A stretch of 64,000 bases of DNA from Hygrocybe punicea (GCA_963556145.1 OY744471.1:1419590-1483589), one strand, 5' to 3'. Positions 46,540 through 58,703 are shown, numbered from the stretch's first letter. The notes: generated from the sequence alone by a model not told the origin. Numbers and translations are program-made.

Positions 46540-49500
46540 ATGCAGCGTATTCTGCTGGATCTCTCACAAAAGGAGGCTCTGTGCCTGCTTAACTACCTGG
46601 ATCAGTGCGCTGGCAGTCTTCCGCTTGACATTTTAACCCTTTATAAGAAAATAGAGTCTCACTCACGAGCATCTGCAACTCCCTCCCTCGCGTATCCAGC
46701 TCCCCTTGCTACTCCCTCCCTGGCGTATCTGGCTCCCCTTGCTACTCCTCAACTTGAAACACCACCGAGCTCTTTAATTCCTGGATCTGCATGTAGCTCT
46801 CATCTCAGTCAGCAAGACATTGATCATGGGGCTCAGGCCCAAACTGCTGGAGATATGGTGCGTACATTCATTCAACTGAGTCATTCCTTCTTGACTTGAA
46901 CTGGCACCAGCCGAACACTTCCTTCCCCAGAAACCTTGATGCCAACCCTGTGAGACTCAGCGGGGACGTTGCTAATCTCACGAACTTGAACGCGAATGTG
47001 AACGTTGTGAACTCGAACCCAAATGATGTTGAAGCCATCTTACCTGCATCACAAAACCAATCGGAACGATCTGCGCTACGACGGTCGAAACGAGTTGGGG
47101 ACCGGCGGGACCTGGATCCTTATGGCAGGGTGGGCATGGCTGCGGCAGGTGGTGGGGTGGGCATGGCTGCAGCAGGCCATTGCAAACGCGGAGGTGTGAA
47201 GCATAGGAAAAAGGCAAAACCAAGGAAAGGGAAGAAAAAGCAGGCCAAGGCTGACGAAAGCAAAGGTGAAGGTTGGGAGGTTATGGATGAGCCTGCTTGC
47301 GCCATAGGAGAGCGGGCTGCTGAGGCTGTCTCAAACTTAGCGCAAGGTGCTTTGAGCAATATTTTGCATCCACTAACCCAAAGGTGGATTGAGTCGATGA
47401 AGACGATGGTGAAGGGGCAGAAATGGATCGATGAGAACAGCACTTTCGTGACAAACTCCTTGCAGTCACTTGTGGTTCGATGCAAACGGAGCCTTGAAAT
47501 GGCTGCAGGGTTAGAATTTGTGACGATGATTAATATGCTGCAGCTGGCGGCAAAGGCAGACAGGTACGTCCTGTTGCTATCTTTTACCGTTCTCAAAGGA
47601 ATTTCGGCAGCGTTATGCAGATCAATGGCCTAAAATCAGTGGATGCTGTCTTTCGTGACTGCATAGCTGGCATGGATGGTGCGCCTCAGCCATCTACATT
47701 TCGGAAATGGGTCGGAGTCGGCATGAAATATGCCTCGATCGCCAGGGCAGGTATGAGGCACACCCTATCTATCTCACTGTTGTTGGTCTCTAACATCATA
47801 TTATAGGAACTATCTACTTGCTGATGGTTATAGTGGCCAAAAAAAAACGGGTTCAGATTGGCTGTATGAATGTTGATGAGATTTCAGCTGTATGTAACGC
47901 ACTTCGCTGGCCTAACCCAGGTGAGTCTTCTTGATCTCAGTGATTCTTGCTCTAACTGTTATCTTAGATACGGACATGGGACAGGATATAATCGGTCGCC
48001 TGATTCCATTGATTGACTACCTACGTCGTCGGATTCCCTTGACGATGTTGACCATGTTCTCCCGTTCACTTCTCAAGGACTTAGGTTTAACTGGAGACAT
48101 AGACTGTGGCAACTTGGACGATTCAGACAAATTTTTTGACAGCATTAGAAGGAAGTAAGTGCTTCATTTTTATTGCGATTTGTATATTAAGGTCACCAGT
48201 TCTTTTGTGTCATTGACTAGAAACCGGCCGATCTGGGCAGAGTGCCTGGAGCCTCTGGAACCAACAGATGACCCTGTGTCCCTTCATGTTATCAATCAGA
48301 ATCTTCTCATGTCCCATGCGTCATCAAGCTGTTCTGATATGTCCACGCGTCCGCCATCACCGTTCTCAGAATCTGGGAGTGACAGTGATATCCAGAATTG
48401 TGACGACAGGCCGCTTGACAGTGACAATGACATGCCAGCCCCTCCTCCTACTGATACATTTCGGTTTCCCGATCGCAAACGGCGGGACTACATGGTACTT
48501 GACACCCGATTTGACATAGATGCTGAGCAGAATAGGAAGATACCTTATCCATGTGATGATGATGAGAGGAGTGAATGGACATATATGCAAAGGGCTTATG
48601 CAAGCCATGCATGCGTGCCGTCGGACAGTATTGACTTTGCCCGCATGGTATGGTGTTTTGAATCTGATATTAGAGCTGCATATTTGATGTTCTTTTGTTA
48701 GGTATCGGAGCTCTATGATGACGATGGCATAAAGAAGGAAGGTAGTTATGTGGTTATGGATGAGAAAATTTTTGATCAGTCTGTGTGTTCTTGAGAATTC
48801 CCAGTCTACTAACTAATGTACATTTCCTTACAGGAAAGAGGTCTGACTTAATTGCTCGGATGGCTCAGTAAATGTTTTTGTCTGGGGAGATATGCCACTG
48901 CAGATGCGTTCCTCATTGGAATGCAACATACGTAACACTTTATTAGTTGAAAGTGGCTCTTCTCTCGTTTATACCGATAGTTCTGCCACTCCAAAAGGGC
49001 ACAAATTTCCGGCAATCCACTGCGACATGTACATGCGAAACGGAACACGAGTGAGTAGCACCTGTTTTGCAGGGCCCCAATTATATAAAGGAACTAACAC
49101 CTCCAACTAGGGAGAAGGTGCTCCGCCTGATGTGCATCCTCACTTCCTTAGACGCAAAGGATGCTCCAAGACCAACCATTATCAACTAGTCCCGCGTGTT
49201 TCAAAGGAACTCATGGAACACACCAGGGAGTATGAGAACCTTTGCAATTCGTTTGAGGAGTTCTTTCTGTGGGTTGAAGAAAAGGTACATGCCAGGTTTA
49301 CATTGTTTTATGTTATTGATATATGCTAATGTAATCATTTCAGTTACTTGAACGGCTTCCTGATGTTTATGAAGACTTGGCCATATTTGCTGATGTTCTC
49401 CCAGGGAAGGCGGCTTCGCCTGTTCATCCATTTGGCGGGTTTGTTCTCAATATCAATGTTGTCACACGCTGCCACTGTGACGTCAAGGACCTACGGGCAT

Positions 49501-49733
49501 GCCTAGTTCTTGTCATAGGTGAACATGTAGGTGGAGAGCTGTGCTTGCTGGAGCCAGGCTTAGTGTTACATTTGCGAAACGGAGACATGGCACTTTTCCC
49601 CTCCGGTAGGATTACTCACTTTAATCTCCACTATATGGGTATTAGAGCATCTATTGTTCTACATTCTGATCATGCTGGGAAGATGTGGGCTGAGGATAGG
49701 AATGGTTGGATGAGCCATGGATACATGTCATAG
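46540..49733 (+). CDS. TET/JBP-family 2-oxoglutarate/Fe(II) dioxygenase
   Basis: TET/JBP enzymes oxidise 5-methylpyrimidines in DNA. The ATG at 46540 starts MQRILLDLSQKEALCLLNYL. The middle exons carry a basic stretch (KHRKKAKPRKGKKKQAKAD, a likely nuclear or DNA-binding signal), WIDENSTFVTNSLQSLVVRC, QPSTFRKWVGVGMKYASIAR, and DAEQNRKIPYPCDDDERSEW with TYMQRAYASHA. The dioxygenase core includes VWGDMPLQMRSSLECN, PAIHCDMYMRNGTR, HPFGGFVLNINVVTRCHCDV (HxD at 49473-49481), GGELCLLEPGLVLHLRNGD, ITHFNLHYMGIRASIVLHSD (His 49617, Arg 49644), ending SHGYMS. All three Fe ligands and the 2-oxoglutarate Arg are present. About ten exons. The frame at 48835-48880 is unresolved: the expected VWGDMPLQ frame meets a TGA unless a later acceptor near 48868 is used. 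Basidiomycete TET/JBP genes are known to be linked to transposons, notably KDZ elements. Confidence 0.75.
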
Positions 49734-49836
49734 AAAATAGTGCTAACCGAGACTTGTTTGTTTGTTTATATGTGCCACGTAATCGTTGATATTCATTCTT
49801 TGCTCTTTCCACCACCGTCTTCCTTTGTATCTTGTC

Positions 49837-51739
49837 ATGGCAAAGAAACGTGGCACCTCCTCTAGGACTTCCAAGGGGTCATCTTCAACCAATGGGAAGA
49901 AGCCCAGCTCAGTGACAGCCTCAGCTCCCACCTCAAAGACTCGTTCAAAATCAAAGCCCAAAAGCAAAGGTAATCAAGGTGGCTCTGAGATTGAACCTTC
50001 TGCTTCCTTATCCACTGGTGGTCTGTCTGCTGCTGAAGAGAAGCTATTGATGGAGCTTTCTGCCAAGAGAAAAGCCAACAGAGCAGCCGCGTTGCAGGAG
50101 CAGCAGGATGAACGTAAGCCATATTAATTTCAGACTTTATTTTAATTGGCCACCACTGCAGTTGTTCGTAAACGTAACGCTGAGATGATGGCGGCTGAGG
50201 AGGCTGATAACACTGACGATTCCTCCAATGGCAACAACAACACCTCCAAAAGGCGTAAAAGGACTGTAATCTTAGATGAAGATGAAGAAGATCTGGATGC
50301 AATATTCGATGATGTCCCAGAGATGGACAATGGTGATGATAGTGAGTTGTTATACTAACCACTACGGCAAATTATGATGCTCACTTAATCTGCTTCCAGG
50401 CGACCAGGATCATCTTGATGACAATATACCTAATGAGGATGACTCAGATGATGGTCCAAAGGATGATGATTTAAGAAATGGGGTGTGCACTTTTTCCCCC
50501 TCATCATTAGCGGTGCCTAGCTGATAATAAGTTACAGATTAGTATCCAGGATGAAGATGGGATCAAGCCAACTAAAAGGAGCAAGCAATCTACTCGTCGC
50601 TCTGCATCCGTTGCTGCAGGATCCATTACATCGACCATGTCAGGACGACGAGATAAGCTCAGTAAGAATGACTTTACTCCTAGGAGTTTTCGTCTGGCTA
50701 CTGCAAGCAAATCTACCGCAAGGGAGCGCATTGCATTGTCTGATGCATTTCCCAATGATAAGGATAAGTTTGTCTTGGAGTCCATTCAGTACACTGCAAA
50801 GGACAGTGATAGTTTTCAAAGTACTCTAGACAGGGTGCAGAATAACGATGATCTTCAAGACAATCTTATGGAATATGTTTGAGTTTATTTTGTCGTTTTC
50901 TGCTATTATATGGAGCTGATCTTATCTTAGGTGGGTTATGCGATCACCGGTCTACGTGGCGATCTGAAGGCAAAAGCGAAGGCTGGTATTGCAGGCTACT
51001 TTGGAATTCCTGGCCAGATGTCGATGGCAGATATAGAGGAGGCAGCATGTTGGCTTTTACAGGGATGCAAGTTTGCACGTGGTGAAGTTGATGTTATGGT
51101 ATATGGCCCAGGTATCTATAACCTGCTATACGATACTAACCTAGAATTGTTGAAACAGAAACGTACGGTTGTCAACAATGAGCCATTCAGTCATGCAATC
51201 ATCGGTGACATGATCAGGAATCAGTGGTTTGGAAAGGGCAAGGCCGACATTCAAGCTTACCACAAAATGATGGAGCTGAAGAAGATCCATGAGGAAATCA
51301 TTATCCTAGTAGTAACTGCGGTGTGTCTCCTTCACTTATGCTGTGCTCAAATACATTTTCATCTGTTGGCAGATTGAAAATGCACTGATGGAGTGGGCAA
51401 GCGGGTCGCACCTCAATGTGCAATTCAGCCATGAAGCAGCAAGCTTAAGGTGATTTATTTTATAGACATTATGTCCATGTCTAATATCTCCCTTTTTATA
51501 GATATGCTCATCATCGTTCAACATGGAATACATTGAAGGCAATGTCACCGACCTGGACTGCAAAGAAGCAAGCGTCTTTGTTTCAAACTATAATGTATGT
51601 TTCTTACTATAAAATCGTATAGATCTGACCGTACTCTTTTAGGAACAATGTCAAGAATGCTCCAATTCTCGATGATGCCATTGAAAACATGGACTTGATG
51701 GACGTTGACTTTGACCAGCTGGAGCAGTCTGCAAGGTAG
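49837..51739 (+). CDS. DUF6532-domain protein carried in the transposon
   Basis: The ATG at 49837 (MAKKRGTSSRTSKGSS) leads into a long Ser/Lys-rich then acidic disordered part (ILDEDEEDLDAIFDDVPEMD, RDKLSKNDFTPRSFRLA). The C-terminal domain fits DUF6532, a domain of unknown function frequent in Agaricomycetes: VGYAITGLRGDLKAKAKAGI, AGYFGIPGQMSMADIEEAA, WLLQGCKFARG, NEPFSHAIIGDMIRNQWFGK, IHEEIIILVVTA, then ALMEWASGSHLNVQFSHEAA and YAHHRSTWNTL. It ends at 51739 or, if a last intron is used, a few codons after 51797. About seven short introns; no internal stop. It follows the TET/JBP gene by about 100 bp on the same strand. DUF6532 proteins often occur near mobile genes, but their activity is unknown. 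Confidence 0.7.
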
Positions 51740-51959
51740 ACACTATGCAAGTTATTGTTCTTTGTATAAACTATCGATGTCTGATTGACTTTTACAGCTA
51801 CAGGCTCAATTTCATAACCTTGTCAGTCTATTCACCACCCCTCTACGTCTACGTCTCCATTTCCATTTTACTGTCAACTTGAATAGCCCATTTGTGTTTC
51901 TTTTGCATTTCTTTTGCATTTCACACCAGCTATTACCGCTCATTTATGTATATTTTTAA

Positions 51960-52229
51960 TGCTATTTGGAGTATTTTGAACATAACCAGAGCAACTCAGA
52001 GCACTGTAGAACAGCAATAAATCAATACATATACATCTAAGAGCTCTTTATGATGCTCTGAGGACCTTCCTCAGAGTACCTCAGAGTGTCCCAGAACACT
52101 CTCAATGCAAAATAGCCAGCCACTGTGCTTTCAGACCGTTCTAGGTCACTCTGAGAACTCTGGTGCTCTGAGCACTCTGACACACTCTAACACACTCTGA
52201 CACACTCCAAGAGTGTCTCAGAGCTATAT
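51960..52229. repeat. Subterminal repeat cluster of the 12.5-kb element
   Basis: Dense short direct and inverted repeats of the type CTCAGAG, CACACTCTGA and CTCTGAG. Similar CAGAGCATCTTAGAG repeats lie inside the left end at 39780-39840. Subterminal arrays of this kind are typical transposase-binding regions in CACTA-like and hAT elements. Confidence 0.7.
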
Positions 52230-52264
52230 TGTTTTTCCTGATGTATTATTCTGGGTTTATGTAG

Positions 52265-52510
52265 TACATTTTGCTACCGCTGTCATGCTGCTGCTGCTGC
52301 CACCACTACTTACAGCTACCACTGCTGCCACCTTGCCACTGCTGTTACCATTGCCATGCTGCTGCATCAGTATTTGTTGTCGTCTGTGTTGCTGCTTGTT
52401 GTGATGGCCATCATTTGTTGTCGTGTCTTTGTGGTTGTGGTTATCGCTGCCATTGTTGTTGTTGTTGTTGCCATTGTTGTCATTGTAGTAGCAGTAGTTG
52501 TCATGCTGAG
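52265..52510. repeat. Trinucleotide-rich tract (GCT/GTT/CCA)
   Basis: Imperfect triplet sequence (GCTGCTGCTGCTGCCACC, GTTGTTGTTGTTGCC) without a constrained frame. Related tracts occur at 39040-39130 and 59405-59790, each next to a mobile-element end or interior. Confidence 0.75.
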
Positions 52511-53815
52511 AGGAGTAGAGGTGGGTGGGGGATGATGAGGCAAGATGTCGAGATGGTGGAGGAAAGTTGAACTGTAGACAAATAAGACCAAACTAAAGAT
52601 ATGGAATTTTGCTGATAAGTAACAAACAACACCAAAGGAAAGACTTAGAGAATTTCACCAAGTAACAACAGGACATGCTTCATCTTAGATTTATGACATA
52701 GGCTTTTAGAGAGCCTTAGAGAACTATATGATAAACAGATGTTTATATCTGCTTATAAGAGCTAGAAAGACTCAGTTAAGGCAGCAGGGGCTCAGAAACT
52801 CAGATTTAACACTACAGTGAATTCCAAGGCCAAAACCTCAGGACTGATCCAGTGCTGAGTCAAGAACCGATCAGCCTTGGTTTGTATCACTCTTTTGGTT
52901 TCACTTTCTGTTTTGCATGTGTAGACACCATTACTCCAACTCCTGTGCTTCATTGTAAGCAAGCTATTTAGCAGACATCTGTGTTTTTGTTGGATTATTT
53001 TGTAACTGCCTAATATAGACTTATCCAACATGCACATATCCCACATTACATGTTGAATGTTCCATGTTCAACGTTCAATGATTGAGTAAGTATCCTACCT
53101 CATTGTCTATGGTGTTATCACCTACACATCTACAAATGTTCCTCAACCTTTCTAGGTATGTAAAACTATTGAATTCCACTCTCTGCAGGCTCTTAAAAGC
53201 CGATGTTCTGACTGTCAGACCATTAGTGTCATGGTCCATAGCTCTTTAAGACAATTCATGATGACCTATACTCAACCAAATGGCAGAAGATCATCCCAAT
53301 GCACCAGGTATGCTGTTACCTTGAGCTGGACATGCCAATTTTGACTGTTGTAGTTAAGAGTGGCACTAGGCCATACCTGACTGATTTTGGCTCATCATGG
53401 TGTTAGCTTTCAGGGTACACCCGAGAACCCACTTTGCCCACACATGTATGATGCTTCTAGAGTAATTTTTAGCTGGATGTGACCAAGTTCCAAGGTTGTA
53501 CAATGCTCTGTTACTTGGTGCATTGTTTTACCCTCTCATATATTTCAATATGGCTGATATGGTATGGCAGGATCCTTGTTTGCTACAGCCAGAATCTCAC
53601 ATTGTTCATTTGATGATCTCTACATATTTTGGTGTATTTAACCATGTTTCCAGTCCATTTTTGCCTTCAAAACCTCATCATGGTTCCAATGCAACAAGCC
53701 TGCAGTAAATGCAACCTCCTACATAATTTTCTTTGCTCTGACAGGAATCCTACCAATTTTTTGCAGCCTTTTATCATGTTCTCTACCATCCACTTTTGTT
53801 GTTATTCTTGGCAAG

Positions 53816-54599
53816 ATGGGGCACTGTGGCAAATGCCACAAGTCGTTCCCAGGCTTATCAAACTCCAATTGCAATCGATGTGAAGAAATCTGCAAGTCTG
53901 ATCAAAGTCAGTTGTTAATTGATATTGTCATGGTATGTCAATGTTCATATTCTCACAAACATTTCTCATAAGATTTGAAGAAAATACCACAATCCCCTGA
54001 ATGTGGAATTTTGGACCCCTGTATCAAGGAGGACAAACCCTTTTGTCATCCATGCAGTTCAAAGTTTGCATTCGGTAAGTATGCCAGTAACATGAGTGAC
54101 TTAACAGTTGCTTATGTATTATGTATGTCAAATTTTATCAGCCATGCCTGACTCCGTATCATCACCAGCAACACCAATCATAGAAAAGATTGCTTCAGCA
54201 GCAAATCATACTACACAGGCAACCCAACATCATCTCAATCAGCTGCCTCAACCGCAGAACCAAAACTTGGTAAAGGCGTCTCTGGTGCAACAATGCAACA
54301 ATCTCCAGAAGCAAAGGACCAAGCTGGAGGTCCTCCATGTTGATGTTGAAGTATGGCTTTATCCGAGAGAGGGAAAGGTAGCCCGAAAGGTATGTTCCTT
54401 AACCTTTCAATTCTCATCTCAATTTCATTTGAATCAGACCCAAATACTACCATGGTTCAAGGAGTTTGCCATGACTGAGGAGACTGAGAGCATGTTGAAT
54501 ATGATTCTCAACCAAGCATTTGAAAATTTTGTTACCTGTCCCCGTTATGCATCAACAAATGCCCCTGATTTCTCAAGGTGTGGTGGAACTCAATGTTGA
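53816..54599 (+). pseudogene. Cys-rich gene fragment (CxxC-SFPGL type)
   Basis: The ATG at 53816 opens MGHCGKCHKSFPGLSNSNC, then NRCEEICKSDQSQ. After an intron (donor GTATGT near 53935) come PECGILDPCIKE and KPFCHPCSSKFAF, then, after a second intron, a Gln/Pro-rich tail (HHLNQLPQPQNQNLVKASL, LEVLHVDVEVWLYPREGK). Paired CxxC motifs followed by SFPGL recall the N-terminal Cys-rich region of mushroom alpha-kinase-type proteins, but no kinase domain follows before the copia element begins. Probably a truncated copy. Confidence 0.4.
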
Positions 54600-54854
54600 A
54601 GTTACAAGCTACATCAGTTCACATTACCCTAACATGGACAATTATGTAATATTTCATTTATCATTTCTTTGTATGATTTATTTACTCCTCAGTTGTTCTA
54701 TCACAAACAACTGAGAAGTAAGTCCACACCACTCATTACTATGCACACTCATCAATACTTTACCAGTTATCATTTGCCTAGAAATAATCCTGATAGGCTC
54801 TATTAATCCAACAGGTTATAAGCCCTGCCACCCAAATGATGTCAAGCTCCTCAG

Positions 54855-57760
54855 CTATCAAAATCGTCAACCTCCTGAAACTGAAAGACGACGGGTCAAA
54901 CTTGGTTACGTACAAAGAGAGAATAACCAACACTCTCACCCATAAAGGATTCAGATGACACATAAACGGGACAGCACGAAATCCAATCAAGATCGAATGC
55001 AGATCTGGAAAATACTACGTGCCTGACAGCACAACCGAACTCAAGGATGATGAGATCGACGAATACAAGAAGAAATCGGACAAATACACCCACAAGGAGG
55101 CATCAGTTCAAGAAGTCATCTATGAAACAATCAGTAAATCAATGTTTCTGCAAATCAAAAACGAACCATCTGCCTCACTTGTTTGGGACAAACTGGCCTC
55201 CATATTCGAAGGAAAGGGTGACATGGTCCAAATGGACATGCTCAATAAGCTGCAAAACAAAATCTGCCCCGAAGACGGAGATGTTCAATGACACCTCTCA
55301 GACATGCTCGAAAGCAAAGAGGAACTAGCTGGCATGGGAATGTCATTAACCGACAACCAATTCTCAGCCATGATACACAATTCCCTACCCCTGAGCTATA
55401 GACCACTACTCACAGCCATGAGTACCGCCGCTAGATTAGCCAGAAAACCATTCAAAAGCACGATCTTCATTCAGGAAGTCAATGAAGAAGCCGATTGACA
55501 AAAGGTCACCCAGAACATGGATAAAACTGTCAAAAACGCCGCAATGGTCACCACCCATGGAACCAAAAGAAAAAGTGCAAACCCAAAGGGGAAGCCACCT
55601 GGGAAGATTTGCTCCAACTGCAAATGCAAGGGACACCTAGAAAAAGACTGTTACCAGCCAGGAGGGGCAAAGGAGGGACAGGGACCATGACAAAAGAAAA
55701 AGAATCCCAAAGCAGCAAACATAGTTGAAGATGATGACAATGTTGAGGATGTAGCTCTCGTTCTCTCCACAGAATTTGATGACGAAACAGAAAATGTTGC
55801 ATTTACTGTTACCTCAGACTTTCAGAAAGAAGCTGAGATCGAGGCTCTATTAGCCTCCTTGGAAGAGATATGTGCCATCATAGATAGCGGCACATCATGA
55901 CACTTCTGCCCTGATTGCAATGGGTTCACCAACTTCACCCAAATGGAAAGCCAACCTATCAGAGTGGCAGATGGGAGAATACTCCAGGCTATGGGGAAAG
56001 GGGAGATAAAGCTCCAACTTCCTATGGGAAAAGATGCCAGACCAATGAATGTTACGATACAGAATGCAATCTACACACGGAGTCTAGCATTCATTTTGAT
56101 ATCCGTCAGCACCCTAGACAGAGCAGGATATTCCCTCCTCATAAAGGACCAGGTTTGCAGCATAATGAAACCAGAACCCAGCCAAAGGACAGTTGGGCGA
56201 ATCCCACTAATTTGTGGCCTCTATCGCACAACAGCTACACTGAATCTTGAAGACGAACCGGCATCGGCCAACGTAGCTTCGAAAGCCACCACCATCTCCC
56301 AATTACACCAAAAAATGGGTCACATAAACCACAATGACCTAAAACAAATGATCAAAAAGAAAATGGTAAATGGAATTGACCTGGAAATCAACTCAAAACC
56401 CGAATTCTGCAAAACCTGCGTGAAAGCAAAAGCGACATGAAAATATTTTCCCAAAGAAAGCCTCTCCAAGGCAAAAACCTACGGGGAAAAGATAGTAGCT
56501 GACGTATGGGGACCAGCGCCAACTCGATCACTAGGCGGACATGAATACTTGCTATGCTTCAAGGACCTCCACACCCATGAAGAACGTATATACTTCATGA
56601 AACACAAATCCAAATCCTTTGAGAACTATAAAACCTATGAAGCATGGGTAAAGATCCAACGCAATGCCCAAATCAAGATCTTCAGCTCAGATTGCAGAGG
56701 CAAATTCACTGGCAAAAAATTCAGAGAACACACCAACCATGCCGGTACAATTCGACACCTCACAGTCCACAACTCACCAGCATTGAACGGAAGTGCTGAA
56801 CGCACCAATCGCATGCACACATACTGTGCTAGAGCGATGTTGATAGCATCAAATCTACCACAGAACCTATGGGGAGAAGCAAAACTCCACTCCGTTTGGC
56901 TACGCAACCACGCTCTCACACAAACCCTTGATGAAAGCAAAACCCCATACGAGATGGCGACAGGGAAGAAACCGGACTTATCCGACCTGCACGAATGGGG
57001 CTGCAAAGCCTGGGTAAAGTGCCTAGATGTCAACAAACTAGAACCTAGATGTGAAGAATGCCGTTTCATAGGCTATGATGACGAATCCAAAGCATACCAA
57101 ATATACTGGCCCACAAAACACAAAGTCAGTATTAAACACGACGTCTACTTCAACAAAGACAAAGCCACATCACCTGGGATCGTCCACATTGAGGTGAGGA
57201 CAGAACCATACACCAATCTGTACAAACCCACAACACCAACACCAAAACAAGCACCGCAACCAGACACTCCCTCGACCCCAACAGATCAACATGAAGACAC
57301 ACACCCACCGCCCACACACCCAAAATGCCCTTGAAACAATGGACTAGAAGAGCCAGAACCCAACACCGGACATGGACATCGCACCAGAAAACCAGCAGGC
57401 TTCTACAGCGACCTCCATAAAGGGAAGAACCAGAAACAGCCACAACATCAGAACTGCCCAATGAAAACACATCAGACACAATAGAGGCAGAAAATGTGAA
57501 CATTTCCTTCCAAGACGCTATAGAATATACACTGATGGCCAGCGAAACAGAACCAGAGACCATCGATGAGGCACTACAAGGCGCAGAAGCAAAAGAATGG
57601 TCAAATGCAATTGAAAATGAACTCACCCAAATCAAAAAGTTCAAAACATGGGATATCATCGAGGCACCCGCCAACACCAACATAATGAAGTGCCGATACA
57701 CCTTTCACTACAAACACAACCCTGATGGCCAAATCGCCAAGCACAATGCCCGACTAGTCA
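54855..57760 (+). pseudogene. Ty1/copia retrotransposon gag-pol relic with eight in-frame TGA stops
   Basis: Gag: LLKLKDDGSNLVTYKERITN, LVWDKLASIFEGKGDMVQMD, and a zinc knuckle CSNCKCKGHLEKDC (55618-55660). Protease: AIIDSGTS (55875). Integrase: LHQKMGHINHNDLKQMI, CKTCVKAKAT, VADVWGPAPTRSLGGHEYLL, SSDCRGKFTGKKF, HNSPALNGSAERTNR. Start of reverse transcriptase: DEALQGAEAKEWSNAIENEL, then truncation at about 57760. In-frame TGA codons: 54956, 55289, 55496, 55688, 55898, 56438 and 57332, all in one frame with no frameshift until about 57420; an eighth stop (TAG at 57481) lies after that shift. A possible primer-binding site (GGTTATAAGCCC) is at about 54813. LTRs were not identified. Confidence 0.85.
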
Positions 57761-58703
57761 CTGTAGTGGCGAGGTCGGGGTGGCTGCAGAATAAAGATCC
57801 TAACCTGTGGTGTCAGCGTAGAAGTGACTGGGAATAGTTTAGCAAGCTTCAAAGAAAAGATGGGAAACCAATAGTAAAAAGCTGCCAAGTAATACTACTA
57901 ATAACTATCAAAACCGGTCTAAGCCGACGATGTCGGGTATGGCGGGTCGGGTGTCGGGTGACGAGAGATGTAGAAATAAAGACAGTAGAACGACGGGGAG
58001 AGTGTTGAGGAACCGACAAGCAATATGTGCGATGGATTTTACTGAGAGACTGATTCTCAGAGAGAGGAAACGGGGGAACTGATTTCTTATTTTGAGATGG
58101 CGCTTGGGCACCGTTTTTATACTACAAAATTCTCTATCTAGATTCGGACGAGAGTCCTCGGCCAATGAGAGAGAACAAAGAGAAATAGAAATAGGGAAAT
58201 GAAAAAAGGGTTGCAATGCGACGGTGACAGGAAAATGGAGGGGAAAGTAAATATCCACGAAAACAATCTAAATATTCATACCTATTTCCGAAAGGATGAA
58301 GGGATGCATATATAAGGCAAGTCCAAAGTCGGGAATCGAGTCCAATGAGATCCATCTGCGATAATTGGGATTCTGTGAGTTTAGGAGGTGGACTGACCAG
58401 GTACGTGAGTGGCCATGCTAGTCGGTATGCATCAGGTTGCATTGGGTTCGAGCATGGATTGCTAGAGACGTCAGGTTTGAGCAGATTCATGAGATATCGA
58501 GTTTACGGCCTCAGAGGGTCGAGGACCCTCTACATCTCCTTGGGTCTTGTAATAGAGACCATCCGTGGTCAAGAATATAGTGTCTCCAAATGCGGGTCAC
58601 GAGTGTGGCCAATCACGTGAGCGGCCAAACAATGGCAAAGTAAAAAAAATAAAAAAATCTCTTCATTGATCTGACTTTTCCTCTACATCATCACACGCCC
58701 AAC
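57761..58703. other. LTR-like or promoter sequence after the copia break
   Basis: Begins TGTAGTGGCGAGG exactly where copia similarity stops, like an LTR start. It contains a TATA-like TTTTTATACTACAAAA near 58113. I could not find a matching LTR end or target duplication, so a solo LTR is only a suggestion. The last ~100 bp is the 5' flank of the gene starting at 58704. Confidence 0.35.

Larger units (their letters stand above)
39713..52245. mobile_element. 12.5-kb DNA transposon with cargo (Plavaka transposase, kinase, TET/JBP, DUF6532)
   Basis: A perfect 16-bp inverted repeat TACATCAGGAAAAACA bounds it (39713-39728; inverse at 52230-52245). It is flanked immediately by TTATT on both sides (39708-39712 and 52246-52250), a 5-bp target duplication. 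Just inside both ends are clusters of CAGAG/CTCTGAG-type short repeats (39780-39840 and 51985-52225). Inside, in order, are the transposase (-), a kinase-like gene (-), a repeat-rich divergent promoter region, a TET/JBP dioxygenase gene (+) and a DUF6532 gene (+). The termini do not start CACT(A), and a 5-bp duplication is longer than usual for the CMC superfamily, so assigning the border to the Plavaka enzyme is an inference. Confidence 0.7.

Noticed and set aside
54956..57334. TGA recoding (readthrough or reassigned codon) in the copia gene
   Set aside because: TGA serves as a normal stop in host genes of the same window (for example RAD17, UBA2 and the GST), and other relics also carry TAA or TAG; CpG decay explains the pattern more simply.
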